From JBCDGZ01 sp038750655 (GTDB taxonomy: Bacteria; Bacteroidota; Bacteroidia; Chitinophagales; Saprospiraceae): a stretch of DNA of 64,000 nucleotides. Shown here one piece after another: positions 37,231-45,429 of this stretch. The stretch covers positions 21,510-85,509 of the forward strand of contig JBCDGZ010000010.1 of assembly GCA_038750655.1 (NCBI GenBank). The letters are read 5' to 3'. The translations under genes and the position numbers were made by a program. Every line of letters begins with the position of its first letter. Within the stretch, counting starts at the first letter, position 1. Under the pieces are notes generated by a model. The model saw only the letters and a list, made by a program, of their open reading frames with translations, made no database searches and was not told the origin of the DNA.

Positions 37231-38070
37231 ATGCACTATTCGAACAGCAGGCTGCTCTTGCTGGGCGTGTGTTTCATCCTCCTTGGCCTTGTGGCCTGTC
37301 AGAATGAAGTAGAACCTCCCGTTAGATCAAGCGAGATCACGAAAGCGCAACGTGAACAACTCGGCGATCGCATCCAAATTGCTATTGCCGTCAATGAAGA
37401 ACAATTTCCCATCTTACCTCAAGTTCCTCCTTATGATACGACCGTCTACTGGTACATTCAGCATTTGTACCAACAAGTGAGTTTTGGTATGCAGCTCGAC
37501 AACCAATCGCCGGCGGATGATCGCTGGTCGCAGGATCGAAGCTGGAAGGTGACTGTTTTGGACCTGGAGGAGCGGAACGCCTTTGTCATCCCTGGTGGGC
37601 ATTTCTATGTAACGACGGGGCTGTTGCGCAGCTTGAGTCAGGAGTACGAGCTGTACTATCTCCTGGCCTTCGAAGCCGCGCTGATGAATGAGCGACTATT
37701 GCTAAATCGATTGGTGACGGTTTTTAATCCGGCCCTGTTGGTGGAGTTGGCCAATGGAGCCCCTTCGCCTAACAGCAGTACCAATGACATTGCAGACATC
37801 AGTAGTCATCTCGTTTTTGATGAGGAAGATGTGAAGGAGATCGATGAGAAATGTGCGGACTTAATTTGTAACACCTCGATCTTTGATCGGCTGGGGATTA
37901 TTTCTTTGCTGGACCAGCTCAGTATTGACGATGCTTGGTTGATCAATCGTCCTAGTTACATTGGTCGGGCGGATTACATTATCCGACAGCTGAATACCAA
38001 CGAAGAGAATTGTGGTAGCTTCCAAACCAATGGAGGCTACCAGCGCTATATCCTTAATGTGTTGAAATAG
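37231..38070 (+). CDS. M48-like lipoprotein lacking the zinc site
   Basis: A 279-aa lipoprotein (lipobox LGLVAC, Cys near residue 23). The middle resembles the M48 metalloprotease fold: NAFVIPGGHFYVTTGLLRSL is very close to the M48 strand-helix, followed by EYELYYLLAFEAALMNERLL exactly where M48 enzymes have the zinc helix HEIAH. Both His are replaced (F-E-A-A-L), though the Glu remains. The later ExEAD ligand region reads DEKCADLIC. So it is an inactive relative, perhaps an envelope chaperone or binding protein. It stands alone between a terminator and the convergent pyrH. Confidence 0.75.
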   Translation: MHYSNSRLLLLGVCFILLGLVACQNEVEPPVRSSEITKAQREQLGDRIQIAIAVNEEQFPILPQVPPYDTTVYWYIQHLYQQVSFGMQLDNQSPADDRWSQDRSWKVTVLDLEERNAFVIPGGHFYVTTGLLRSLSQEYELYYLLAFEAALMNERLLLNRLVTVFNPALLVELANGAPSPNSSTNDIADISSHLVFDEEDVKEIDEKCADLICNTSIFDRLGIISLLDQLSIDDAWLINRPSYIGRADYIIRQLNTNEENCGSFQTNGGYQRYILNVLK

Positions 38071-38074
38071 CGAA

Positions 38075-38785
38075 TTAGGCTTCGACTAAGGTACCCACTC
38101 GTTCGCCCTGAATGATGCGCATCAGGTTATTCTTATCATTGATGTCAAAGACAACGATAGGCAGGTTATTTTCCTGGCAAAGTGTAAAGGCCGTCATATC
38201 CATGACGCTGAGGCCCTGGCTGATGACTTTGGCGAAGGAGATGCGATCGAATTTGGTGGCCGAAGGATCCTTTTCTGGGTCAGCGGTGTAGATGCCGTCG
38301 ACGCGAGTACCTTTGAGGATCACATCGGCATTGATTTCGTTGGCCCGGAGGGCCGCCGCAGAATCCGTTGTAAAGTAAGGGCTGCCGGTACCGGCGGAGA
38401 AGATGACGACCCGGCCCTTTTCGAGGTGCCTAATGGCCCGACGGCGGATGTAAGGTTCGGCAATCTGCTTCATTTCAATGGCCGAAATCAGGCGGGTGTA
38501 GACGCCGGCTTGTTCGAGGGCACTTTGCAGGGCCATCCCATTGATTACCGTTGCCATCATTCCCATATAATCGCCCTGTACCCGTTCGATACCAGATTCG
38601 CTAGCCTGAAGGCCCCGAAAGATATTTCCTCCACCGATTACAATGGCGACTTCCACACCATAGTTAACCAGTTTCTTAATTTGGTCGGCATAGTTTTTCA
38701 ACATACCCGGCGCGATGCCAAAACCTTGATTTCCCATTAGTGATTCGCCACTGAGTTTGAGTAATACTCTTTTGTACTTAATCAT
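38075..38785 (-). CDS. pyrH: UMP kinase
   Basis: PyrH phosphorylates UMP to UDP with ATP. The 236-aa amino-acid-kinase fold shows LLKLSGESLMG, VAIVIGGGNIFRG, RRAIRHLEKGRVVIF, TDSAAALRANEI and VDGIYTADPEKD. It is separated from the ribosomal operon upstream by the terminator at 38881-38914, so it is probably expressed on its own rather than as the tsf-pyrH-frr unit seen elsewhere. Confidence 0.96.
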   Translation of the reverse strand: MIKYKRVLLKLSGESLMGNQGFGIAPGMLKNYADQIKKLVNYGVEVAIVIGGGNIFRGLQASESGIERVQGDYMGMMATVINGMALQSALEQAGVYTRLISAIEMKQIAEPYIRRRAIRHLEKGRVVIFSAGTGSPYFTTDSAAALRANEINADVILKGTRVDGIYTADPEKDPSATKFDRISFAKVISQGLSVMDMTAFTLCQENNLPIVVFDINDKNNLMRIIQGERVGTLVEA

Positions 38786-38880
38786 TGCGAGTAGAATTTA
38801 TGAAGCAGATTTAGCATTCATCCACAACATATGGTTTAAGGATTATAATTGATCTTGGCTTTGGGGCAAAGGCAAAAAAA

Positions 38881-38914
38881 AAGCGAATTGGTTGATTTTT
38901 CAACAAATTCGCTT
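38881..38914 (-). terminator. Terminator of the rplM-rpsI-rpsB-tsf operon
   Basis: AAGCGAATT pairs with AATTCGCTT, with an inner GTTGA/TCAAC stem. On the minus strand a run of nine T follows, fitting the end of tsf; on the plus strand a T-run also follows, so it may work in both directions. Confidence 0.8.
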
Positions 38915-38934
38915 CTTTTTTTCATGCTTTCATT

Positions 38935-39765
38935 TTATCCGAGTTCAATATGTCCGAATCCGGTTACTGTCAAATCACCGTTTAACTCCTTGAGATAAGC
39001 GCCGACTGACTTCTTGCTATCTTTAACGAAGGCCTGGTTGAGCAAGGTACTTTCTTTGTAGAATTTATTCAACTTACCCATAGCGATTTTTTCCAGTATC
39101 GCCTCGGGCTTGCCTTCCTGACGAGCCTGCTCCTTACCAATTTCGATTTCCTTGGCAACGGTTGCCTCATCGACATCTCCCTTATCTACAGCAACAGGGC
39201 GCATGGCAGCCACTTGCATCGCAACGTCGCGACCAGCATCGAAGTAAGCATCATCTTTGATATTGAGCCCCACAACAACACCAGCTCGGTTACCCATATG
39301 GATATAAGGCGCAACCATTGCTGCTTCGATATTTTTGTAAGCAGATAATTCGATCTTCTCACCAATAACACCGGTGCGCTCGATCACTTTCTCACCAACC
39401 GTACCCTCTTCAAAAGGTAGGGCCAGCAAGTCTTCTTTAGTAGCGGGGAAGTTATCAAGTGCTAACTGAGCGAAGGCTTTAGCCAGTTGGATGAAATCTT
39501 CACCTTTGGCAACAAAGTCGGTTTCACATCCCAGTTTGACAACAACGCCACGGGTTTTATCTTCAGAGACCAGAGCGATAACAACGCCTTCCTTAGCATC
39601 GCGATCTGCTCTTTTAGCAGACAGCTTCTGGCCTTTCTTTCTAAGGAGTTCGATGGCTTTTTCAAAGTCACCTTCCGCTTCGGTCAGGGCCTTTTTACAA
39701 TCCATCATGCCTGCGCCTGTTTGTTCGCGCAGTTTCTTGACATCGGCGGCAGAAATTTTAACCAT
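38935..39765 (-). CDS. tsf: Translation elongation factor Ts
   Basis: EF-Ts exchanges nucleotide on EF-Tu. The 276-aa protein shows the UBA-like N-terminus KKLREQTGAGMMDCKKAL, the core VVKLGCETDFVAKGEDF (with the TDFV contact to EF-Tu) and the dimerisation subdomain. I start at the ATG at 39765 (MVKISAAD); one at 39771 adds two residues. It lies 59 nt downstream of rpsB. Confidence 0.96.
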   Translation of the reverse strand: MVKISAADVKKLREQTGAGMMDCKKALTEAEGDFEKAIELLRKKGQKLSAKRADRDAKEGVVIALVSEDKTRGVVVKLGCETDFVAKGEDFIQLAKAFAQLALDNFPATKEDLLALPFEEGTVGEKVIERTGVIGEKIELSAYKNIEAAMVAPYIHMGNRAGVVVGLNIKDDAYFDAGRDVAMQVAAMRPVAVDKGDVDEATVAKEIEIGKEQARQEGKPEAILEKIAMGKLNKFYKESTLLNQAFVKDSKKSVGAYLKELNGDLTVTGFGHIELG

Positions 39766-39824
39766 AGTCATTTTAGTATAACTTTATTGAATGTGGAAAA
39801 ATAATTTAAAGAAAGAAACGCAGC

Positions 39825-40547
39825 TTACGAACGGGCTGATTCCTTTTCAGTCTTCTGCTTTCTTCTTTCGTCCAAGCCTAACTTCACCGCTTCAACGATG
39901 TGGTTAGTGATGATTTTGATGGACTTAGAAGCATCGTCATTACCCGGAATAGGGTAGTCAACAGAAGATGGATCAGAGTTGGTATCGACAAGACCGATGG
40001 TCCGCATATTCAACTTATGAGCCTCCGCTAAGGCGATGTGCTCGTGGTGAATGTCTATGATAAAGATGGCGGCTGGAATACGGTTGAGGTTCGCAATACC
40101 CCCCAGCACTTTTTCCAGCTTATTTCTTTCACGGGTTAACGTGAGCCTTTCCTTTTTTGTTACACTAGTTAGGCTACCATCCGCCAGCATCCGGTCGATA
40201 TTGTTCATTTTCTTTACCGACTTACGAATAGTGGCGAAGTTGGTCATCATTCCACCCAACCAACGCTCTGTCACGAATGGCATTCCTACGCTTCTCGCCG
40301 CATTGGCTACGATGTCGCGTGCCTGCTTTTTAGTAGCAACGAAGAGGATTTTCTTGCCAGAGCGAGCGATCTGCTGGGCAGCCTTAGCGGCAGACTCCAG
40401 GCACTCCAAAGTACGATTGAGATCGATGATGTGAATACCGCGGCGCTCCATGAAGATGTAAGGTTGCATCTTTGGATTCCATTTCTTCTTGAGGTGTCCG
40501 AAGTGTACACCGGCATCCAGAAGGTCTTTATATTGAGGATTTTCCAT
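39825..40547 (-). CDS. rpsB: 30S ribosomal protein S2
   Basis: 240 aa with the S2 signatures LLDAGVHFGHLKKKWNPKM, RWLGGMMTNFATI and VDTNSDPSSVDYPIPGNDDA. It belongs to the small subunit body and helps recruit S1. Third gene of the ribosomal operon, 61 nt after rpsI. Confidence 0.97.
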   Translation of the reverse strand: MENPQYKDLLDAGVHFGHLKKKWNPKMQPYIFMERRGIHIIDLNRTLECLESAAKAAQQIARSGKKILFVATKKQARDIVANAARSVGMPFVTERWLGGMMTNFATIRKSVKKMNNIDRMLADGSLTSVTKKERLTLTRERNKLEKVLGGIANLNRIPAAIFIIDIHHEHIALAEAHKLNMRTIGLVDTNSDPSSVDYPIPGNDDASKSIKIITNHIVEAVKLGLDERRKQKTEKESARS

Positions 40548-40608
40548 TGTCTAAAATTTGAAATTTGTCAATTTGATAAAACTAAAAAAGGGATACGGTA
40601 TCCAAAAA

Positions 40609-40995
40609 TTAACGCTTGGAGAACTGGAAGCTCTTTCTCGCTTTGGGCTTTCCGTATTTCTTGCGTTCCACAACACGGGCATCTCTGGATAGGAACTTTC
40701 TGTCCTTAAGAGGCTTGCGGAAATCTTCATTTAGTTTGACCAGTGCTCTGGCAATCGCCATACGTACGGCCTGAGATTGACCTTTGAAACCTCCACCATT
40801 GACATTGACTTTCAAATCGTAGATGTTCTCGGCTTCAACTGTTGCAAAAGGTTCAGTGATATGAGACTGGATATGCTTTTGAGGGAAATAGTCTTTATAG
40901 TCCTTACCATTCACCACGATTTTGCCCTCTCCTTTTGTGAGATAAACTCGGGCAACGGCCGCTTTTCTTCTCCCAATGGCATTAATCATTTCCAT
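40609..40995 (-). CDS. rpsI: 30S ribosomal protein S9
   Basis: 128 aa, with AIGRRKAAVARVYL at the start, NGGGFKGQSQAVRMAIARAL in the middle and the SKR end whose Arg contacts P-site tRNA. Lies 29 nt after rplM. Confidence 0.97.
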   Translation of the reverse strand: MEMINAIGRRKAAVARVYLTKGEGKIVVNGKDYKDYFPQKHIQSHITEPFATVEAENIYDLKVNVNGGGFKGQSQAVRMAIARALVKLNEDFRKPLKDRKFLSRDARVVERKKYGKPKARKSFQFSKR

Positions 40996-41024
40996 ATTAA
41001 TATGCGGTTTAGATTTTATTTAGA

Positions 41025-41468
41025 TTAAAATTTGAGTTCGACTGGCTTCTGAGCAGCATGAGGATGCTCGCTACCAGTGTAAACAAACAATTTCTTGATC
41101 ATCGCCCGGCCTAGCTTGTTCTTAGGCAACATACCGCGTACGGCACTTTCAACGATGGCGATGGGCTTTTTAGCCAGCATCTCTTTCGCCGTTCTGCGCT
41201 TTTGACCACCAGGATAACCAGAGAACGTTACATACTCTTTCTGCTCCCATTTGCTGCCGGTGAAGCGAACTTTTTCGGCGTTGATGACGATGATATGGTC
41301 CCCGCAATCCACGTGAGGGGTGTAGCTTGGCTTGTGCTTGCCGCGAAGGATATGAGCAAGCTGAGTAGCCAGTCGACCAACAACTAGACCTTCCGCGTCA
41401 ACGATGTGCCATTGCCGAACGACTTCCTCTTTCTTTGCCGACTTCGTCTTATAACTTAGTGTATCCAC
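41025..41468 (-). CDS. rplM: 50S ribosomal protein L13
   Basis: 147 aa, with WHIVDAEGLVVGRLATQLA, GDHIIVINAEKV and the AVRGMLPKNKLGR signature. First gene of rplM-rpsI-rpsB-tsf, with a promoter at 41555-41585. Confidence 0.97.
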   Translation of the reverse strand: MDTLSYKTKSAKKEEVVRQWHIVDAEGLVVGRLATQLAHILRGKHKPSYTPHVDCGDHIIVINAEKVRFTGSKWEQKEYVTFSGYPGGQKRRTAKEMLAKKPIAIVESAVRGMLPKNKLGRAMIKKLFVYTGSEHPHAAQKPVELKF

Positions 41469-41832
41469 TTTTGAATGATTTTTTACTTGAATAAAATGAC
41501 CACTTTTTTCTGCCTTTCAGCAAGCTCCAATGGAGCCTTGGGCCAATGCGACTGCAAAGGTAGGGTCCTTTCCTGCAAAAAACAAGGAATTTTGAGAAAA
41601 AATCACCAAGCCCCTTTCATAACTCCTTGAAAAACAGTGTAAATTTCGCACAAAAAAATTCATAGCCTCTTTTTTAGAGGATACGGGCTCCTTTTTCGGG
41701 CAGCAATTTAGGTCCAAAAAAGGCCCCTCTAAACCATTCGCTGCTGCTGCTGTTTAATTCTCTGAATAACTTGAGTCAAATGAGTTATCTTTAGTATCTA
41801 ATTCCATACACCCTAGTCACGATAATTGAATT
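41469..41832. other. Intergenic region between divergent rplM and the isomerase gene
   Basis: A 364-nt gap. The left part holds the rplM leader and promoter. The right part, to 41832, has a near-consensus -7 (TATCTTTA near 41790) for the isomerase gene and otherwise no clear feature or open frame of interest. Confidence 0.5.
41555..41585 (-). promoter_or_regulatory. Promoter of the rplM operon
   Basis: Minus-strand TTG (41585-41583), 20 nt, then TACCTTTG (41562-41555), matching the Bacteroidota consensus. It gives a leader of about 80 nt, containing a small GCTCC/GGAGC hairpin at 41524-41536. Confidence 0.6.
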
Positions 41833-42891
41833 ATGAATAAAAACCTGAAAGGAAACCTCATTAAAATGGCGGACCAGGCGGATGACCCTACAGCAGTTTC
41901 TCGGAAGCGAGATCATATCGAACTGGCCTTCCGTTCGCAGGTACAATCCGCCGGATTAGATCAGCGATTCTACTACGAGCCCCTACTATCCAGACATCCC
42001 GAGCCGGGCAGCTACCCTCAGCAACATTTTCTGGGCAAGTCCTTCCAAGTGCCCATCTGGGTATCCAGTATGACCGGAGGCACCGCTATGGCCAATACGA
42101 TCAATCATAACCTGGCTCGCGCCTGCGGAGAATTTGGTATGGGCATGGGACTGGGTTCCTGCCGTAGCTTGCTGCACAGCGATGAATACCTCAAAGACTT
42201 TGATGTTCGTAATCTAATCGGTGAGCAACCCCTCTACGCCAACCTGGGGATCGCCCAGATCGAACAGCTGGTGCAACGCAACGAATGCTACCTCGCCGTT
42301 CAACTGGTCGATAAGCTGAGGGCTGACGGCTTAATTATCCACATTAATCCGCTTCAGGAATGGCTGCAGCCAGAGGGCGATCGCTTTGAGCACCCTCCCC
42401 TGCAAACGATTGAAACCTTCATGGAAAAGTGCGACCTGAATATTATCGTCAAAGAAGTGGGGCAAGGCATGGGCTATGAAAGCCTCAAAGCCCTCTTTCA
42501 ACTGCCCCTGCAAGCTATTGATTTTGCCGCCAGCGGCGGGACCAACTTCGCACTACTTGAATTACTGCGCAGTGATGAGACCAAGCAGCAGACCTATAAC
42601 CAGCTGGCCTATGTAGGCCACAGTGCCGAAGAAATGGTTGAAATGAGCAACCAGATCGCCGAAGAGCTTGGTGATCAGCTGCGTTGTCACCAAGTGATCA
42701 TCTCTGGCGGGGTAGGCAACTTTTTGGACGGATACTATTTAATTAATAAATTAGCAGTCCCGGCGATCTACGGGCAGGCCTCCGCCTTCCTTCGTCACGC
42801 CCGGGGAGACTATGACGAGCTGCGCAATTATGTAGATGCTCAAGTACAGGGCCTTGAATTGGCCAAAGCCTTCTTGAAAGTCAAGGTGTAA
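41833..42891 (+). CDS. fni: Isopentenyl-diphosphate delta-isomerase, type 2
   Basis: This FMN- and NADPH-dependent enzyme interconverts isopentenyl and dimethylallyl diphosphate. Family markers are SRKRDHIELAF near residue 23, WVSSMTGGTAM, the LVDKLRADGLIIHINPLQEW region, KEVGQGMGY, ASGGTNFALLE and the flavin-phosphate loop IISGGVGNFLDGY. 352 aa from this ATG; the Met at 41866 (MADQADD) is a possible shorter start. It is followed by HMG-CoA reductase after 19 nt, so this is a mevalonate-pathway operon. Confidence 0.92.
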   Translation: MNKNLKGNLIKMADQADDPTAVSRKRDHIELAFRSQVQSAGLDQRFYYEPLLSRHPEPGSYPQQHFLGKSFQVPIWVSSMTGGTAMANTINHNLARACGEFGMGMGLGSCRSLLHSDEYLKDFDVRNLIGEQPLYANLGIAQIEQLVQRNECYLAVQLVDKLRADGLIIHINPLQEWLQPEGDRFEHPPLQTIETFMEKCDLNIIVKEVGQGMGYESLKALFQLPLQAIDFAASGGTNFALLELLRSDETKQQTYNQLAYVGHSAEEMVEMSNQIAEELGDQLRCHQVIISGGVGNFLDGYYLINKLAVPAIYGQASAFLRHARGDYDELRNYVDAQVQGLELAKAFLKVKV

Positions 42892-42910
42892 ATAATCTAA
42901 ATCAGTAGAT

Positions 42911-44263
42911 GTGAAAAAGAAGTCCATTTCCGGGTTTTCAAAATTGTCAAAGAGAGGAAAACTTCGTTGGATCGTAGAAAACTTCTTCAAAGATCCAGAA
43001 AATGTTATGAGAGAGCTGATGAGCTTCTGGCATAACAACGAAAAACAGCAGCGCATCCTCGATGGATTTAGCGAAAATACCATTAGTAATTATGTTCTCC
43101 CCTATGGCGTAGCTCCCAACTTTGTCATCAACGATAAGACCTACTGTGTTCCGATGGTCATCGAAGAAAGTTCGGTGGTGGCAGCGGCGTCTAGCGCAGC
43201 TAAGTTTTGGATGAACCGAGGTGGCTTCAAAGCGGAGGTCATCTCTACCGTTAAAGTCGGACAGGTGCATTTCCTCTGGAAAGGGGCTCCCGAAAAGTTG
43301 ATGGCGGCCTTCGAAAGCCTGAAACCTCAGCTGCACAGCTGTACTGCTGACTTGACAGAGAATATGAATCGCCGAGGTGGAGGAATTCTGGGAATTGAAC
43401 TCCTAGATATGACCCACCTGGAGGACAACTACTACCAGCTTAAAGTTAATTTTGAGACCTGTGATTCGATGGGCGCGAATTTCATCAATTCTGTGCTGGA
43501 AGCTTTCAGTGCCTGTTTGCAATCTTTTGCTGCCGACTATCCCCTTTTCGAAGGAGAGGAGCAGGAGGTGTCCATCATTATGTCTATTCTTTCTAACTAT
43601 ACCCCCGAGTGTTTGGTACGAGCCTGGGTGGAATGCCCTATTGAGGAGTTGGGCGATTTTCCGGATGGGATGGATGCAGAGGCTTTTGCCGATAAATTCG
43701 AGCGGGCTATCCGCATCGCGCACATCGATCCGCATCGGGCGACGACACATAACAAAGGTATTTTCAACGGGATTGATGCTGTTGTACTGGCTACTGCCAA
43801 CGACTTCCGGGCCATCGAGGCTTGTGGGCATACCTACGCCGCTAAAGATGGGCAATACCGCAGCCTGAGCCATTGCAAAGTAGAGAACGACGTATTCCGC
43901 TTCTGGCTAGACCTACCGATTGCCTTGGGCACCGTAGGGGGGCTGACAAAGCTGCACCCCATCGCCCGCCGCTCGCTAGAATTGCTAGGGGATCCCAGTG
44001 CCAAAGAACTGATGATGATTATTGCCGCCACCGGGCTAGCGCAGAACTTCGCGGCGGTCCGCTCGCTGATCACTACTGGAATTCAGCAAGGGCACATGAA
44101 GATGCATCTGCTCAATATCTTGAATCATATGGAAGCCTCAGAGAAAGAAATCAAAGAGGCCATCGTGTATTTCAAAGACAAAGTGGTCTCCTTTACCGCC
44201 GTCCGCGAGTTTCTGGAGCTGTTTCGGGAGAAGCGCAAAAATAGCAGTAAATACGTCGTTTGA
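42911..44263 (+). CDS. mvaA: Hydroxymethylglutaryl-CoA reductase (class II type)
   Basis: Makes mevalonate from HMG-CoA, or runs in reverse. The 450-aa protein shows ENTISNYVLPYGVAPNFVIN (the ENVIG-like start near residue 54), PMVIEESSVVAAASSAAKFW with the catalytic Glu, NDFRAIEACGHTYA (catalytic Asp region), GGLTKLHP and the late GIQQGHMKMH (catalytic His). Databases often call this class degradative, but beside an isomerase and a GHMP kinase a biosynthetic role is more likely. The start is GTG. Its stop lies 33 nt before the apparent start of the kinase. Confidence 0.92.
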   Translation: MKKKSISGFSKLSKRGKLRWIVENFFKDPENVMRELMSFWHNNEKQQRILDGFSENTISNYVLPYGVAPNFVINDKTYCVPMVIEESSVVAAASSAAKFWMNRGGFKAEVISTVKVGQVHFLWKGAPEKLMAAFESLKPQLHSCTADLTENMNRRGGGILGIELLDMTHLEDNYYQLKVNFETCDSMGANFINSVLEAFSACLQSFAADYPLFEGEEQEVSIIMSILSNYTPECLVRAWVECPIEELGDFPDGMDAEAFADKFERAIRIAHIDPHRATTHNKGIFNGIDAVVLATANDFRAIEACGHTYAAKDGQYRSLSHCKVENDVFRFWLDLPIALGTVGGLTKLHPIARRSLELLGDPSAKELMMIIAATGLAQNFAAVRSLITTGIQQGHMKMHLLNILNHMEASEKEIKEAIVYFKDKVVSFTAVREFLELFREKRKNSSKYVV

Positions 44264-44296
44264 AGAGCCCTTATTTCCTCAATTAATTCCCCTGCC

Positions 44297-45220
44297 ATCA
44301 CTACAACATTCAGTGCCCGAGGTAAATTACTGATCAGCGGCGAGTATTTCGTGCTGGACGGCGCGCTGGCCTTGGCCTTGCCCACTCAGCCCGGTCAGCA
44401 ACTAGAGCTTCAGGCATTGGAGGGTCGTACGCCCCGGCTCTACTGGCAAAGCCTGGATCATGAAGGCGAGCGCTGGTTCGAGGCCGTTTTCCGGCTGCCT
44501 GACCTGTCCTTGCTAGAAAGCTCCGACCCGACTATGGGCGAACGCCTGGCCAGCCTCCTACAGGCTGCCCGTCAACAAGCGCCTGATTTTCTCAGCACTT
44601 CCCAAAGCCTACTGGCCACCACCCGCCTAGACTTCCCTCGCCTTTGGGGCCTAGGCACCAGCTCCACGCTGGTCCATCTACTAGCCAGCTGGGCCCAAGT
44701 CGATCCCTTTCAACTTCTAGCTGCCACCTTCGGCGGCTCTGGCTACGACATCGCCTGCGCCGCCGCTAAAGGGCCTATCCTCTACCAACGCCGCGAGGGC
44801 CAGCCTTGGAGCCAACCCGTCGATTTCCATCCGCCCTTCAAAGATCAGCTCTACTTCGTCTACCTTGGCCAAAAGCAAAACAGTCGCGAGGGCATCGCCC
44901 GCTACCGCGCTAGGAAGCAAGAACTGGCGCAGCCCCTCAAAGCCATCAACGCCCTGACGGAGCAAATGCTTCACTGCTCCCAGCTAGCTGACTTCGAAGC
45001 CCTGATCCGAGAACACGAAACCTTGGTTGCTCAGCATATCGGCCTGCCTAAAGCCTACGACCGCTACTTCTCGGACTATTGGGGCGCGGTGAAATCTCTC
45101 GGGGCCTGGGGCGGTGATTTTGTCCTCCTCAGCAGTGCCCGCAGCGAAGCGGAAACGAGTGCTTATTGCAACGAAAAAGGGTTTGGGTTGTTTATGAAAT
45201 ATAGAGATTTGATTTTATAG
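44297..45220 (+). CDS. GHMP kinase, mevalonate-kinase-like; probable non-AUG start
   Basis: A GHMP-fold kinase of about 307 aa. The ATP loop is LWGLGTSSTLVHLLA and the third motif includes GGSGYDIACAAAKGP. The conserved N-terminal strand FSARGKLLISGEYFVLDGA needs initiation before 44318, yet that frame has no ATG, GTG or TTG after the upstream stop at 44261. The family usually begins with M-x-x-FxARGKLL, which points to ATC at 44297 (or ATT at 44282). The first GTG, at 44351, would cut the first strand off. Together with the two genes upstream, it probably phosphorylates mevalonate or a related intermediate in isoprenoid synthesis. The last part is GC-rich. Confidence 0.78.
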   Translation: MTTTFSARGKLLISGEYFVLDGALALALPTQPGQQLELQALEGRTPRLYWQSLDHEGERWFEAVFRLPDLSLLESSDPTMGERLASLLQAARQQAPDFLSTSQSLLATTRLDFPRLWGLGTSSTLVHLLASWAQVDPFQLLAATFGGSGYDIACAAAKGPILYQRREGQPWSQPVDFHPPFKDQLYFVYLGQKQNSREGIARYRARKQELAQPLKAINALTEQMLHCSQLADFEALIREHETLVAQHIGLPKAYDRYFSDYWGAVKSLGAWGGDFVLLSSARSEAETSAYCNEKGFGLFMKYRDLIL

Positions 45221-45259
45221 TTGCCTTTGGTAACGGTTGGGTCGGCCTGGGGCCGAACT

Positions 45260-45363
45260 GGTGGACGGTAGACGGTGGACGGCAAGCAGGTAGACGGAAA
45301 AGACGCGGAGCTGCAGTACTACTACGTAACTCACGAAAGGCCGTCGACCGTCCACCGTCGACC
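45260..45363. repeat. Intergenic inverted repeat built from a 7-bp unit
   Basis: The left arm 45260-45282 is three copies of GGTNGAC plus GG; the right arm 45341-45363 is its reverse complement with 3 mismatches in 23. A further partial unit and a tandem AGGTGTCC pair lie at 45374-45401. It lies wholly in the 209-nt gap between the kinase and the reductase. Confidence 0.8.
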
Positions 45364-45404
45364 CAAAACACCGCAGGTGTCCAGGTGTCCACCGTCCATC
45401 CAAA

Positions 45405-45417
45405 GCGCCAAAGGCGC
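45405..45417 (+). promoter_or_regulatory. Small hairpin just before the reductase gene
   Basis: GCGCC-AAA-GGCGC, a 5-bp GC stem with 3-nt loop, 12 nt before the ATG at 45430. It could shape translation initiation; no U-run. Confidence 0.4.
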
Positions 45418-45429
45418 AAAAACGCACAT

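Noticed and set aside
43873..44244. 123-aa frame inside the HMG-CoA reductase gene
   Set aside because: Arg/Ala-rich shadow in another frame of a firmly identified enzyme.
44351..45220. GTG at 44351 as the start of the GHMP kinase
   Set aside because: It removes the conserved first strand (FSARGKLLISGEY), which is coded in frame immediately upstream.
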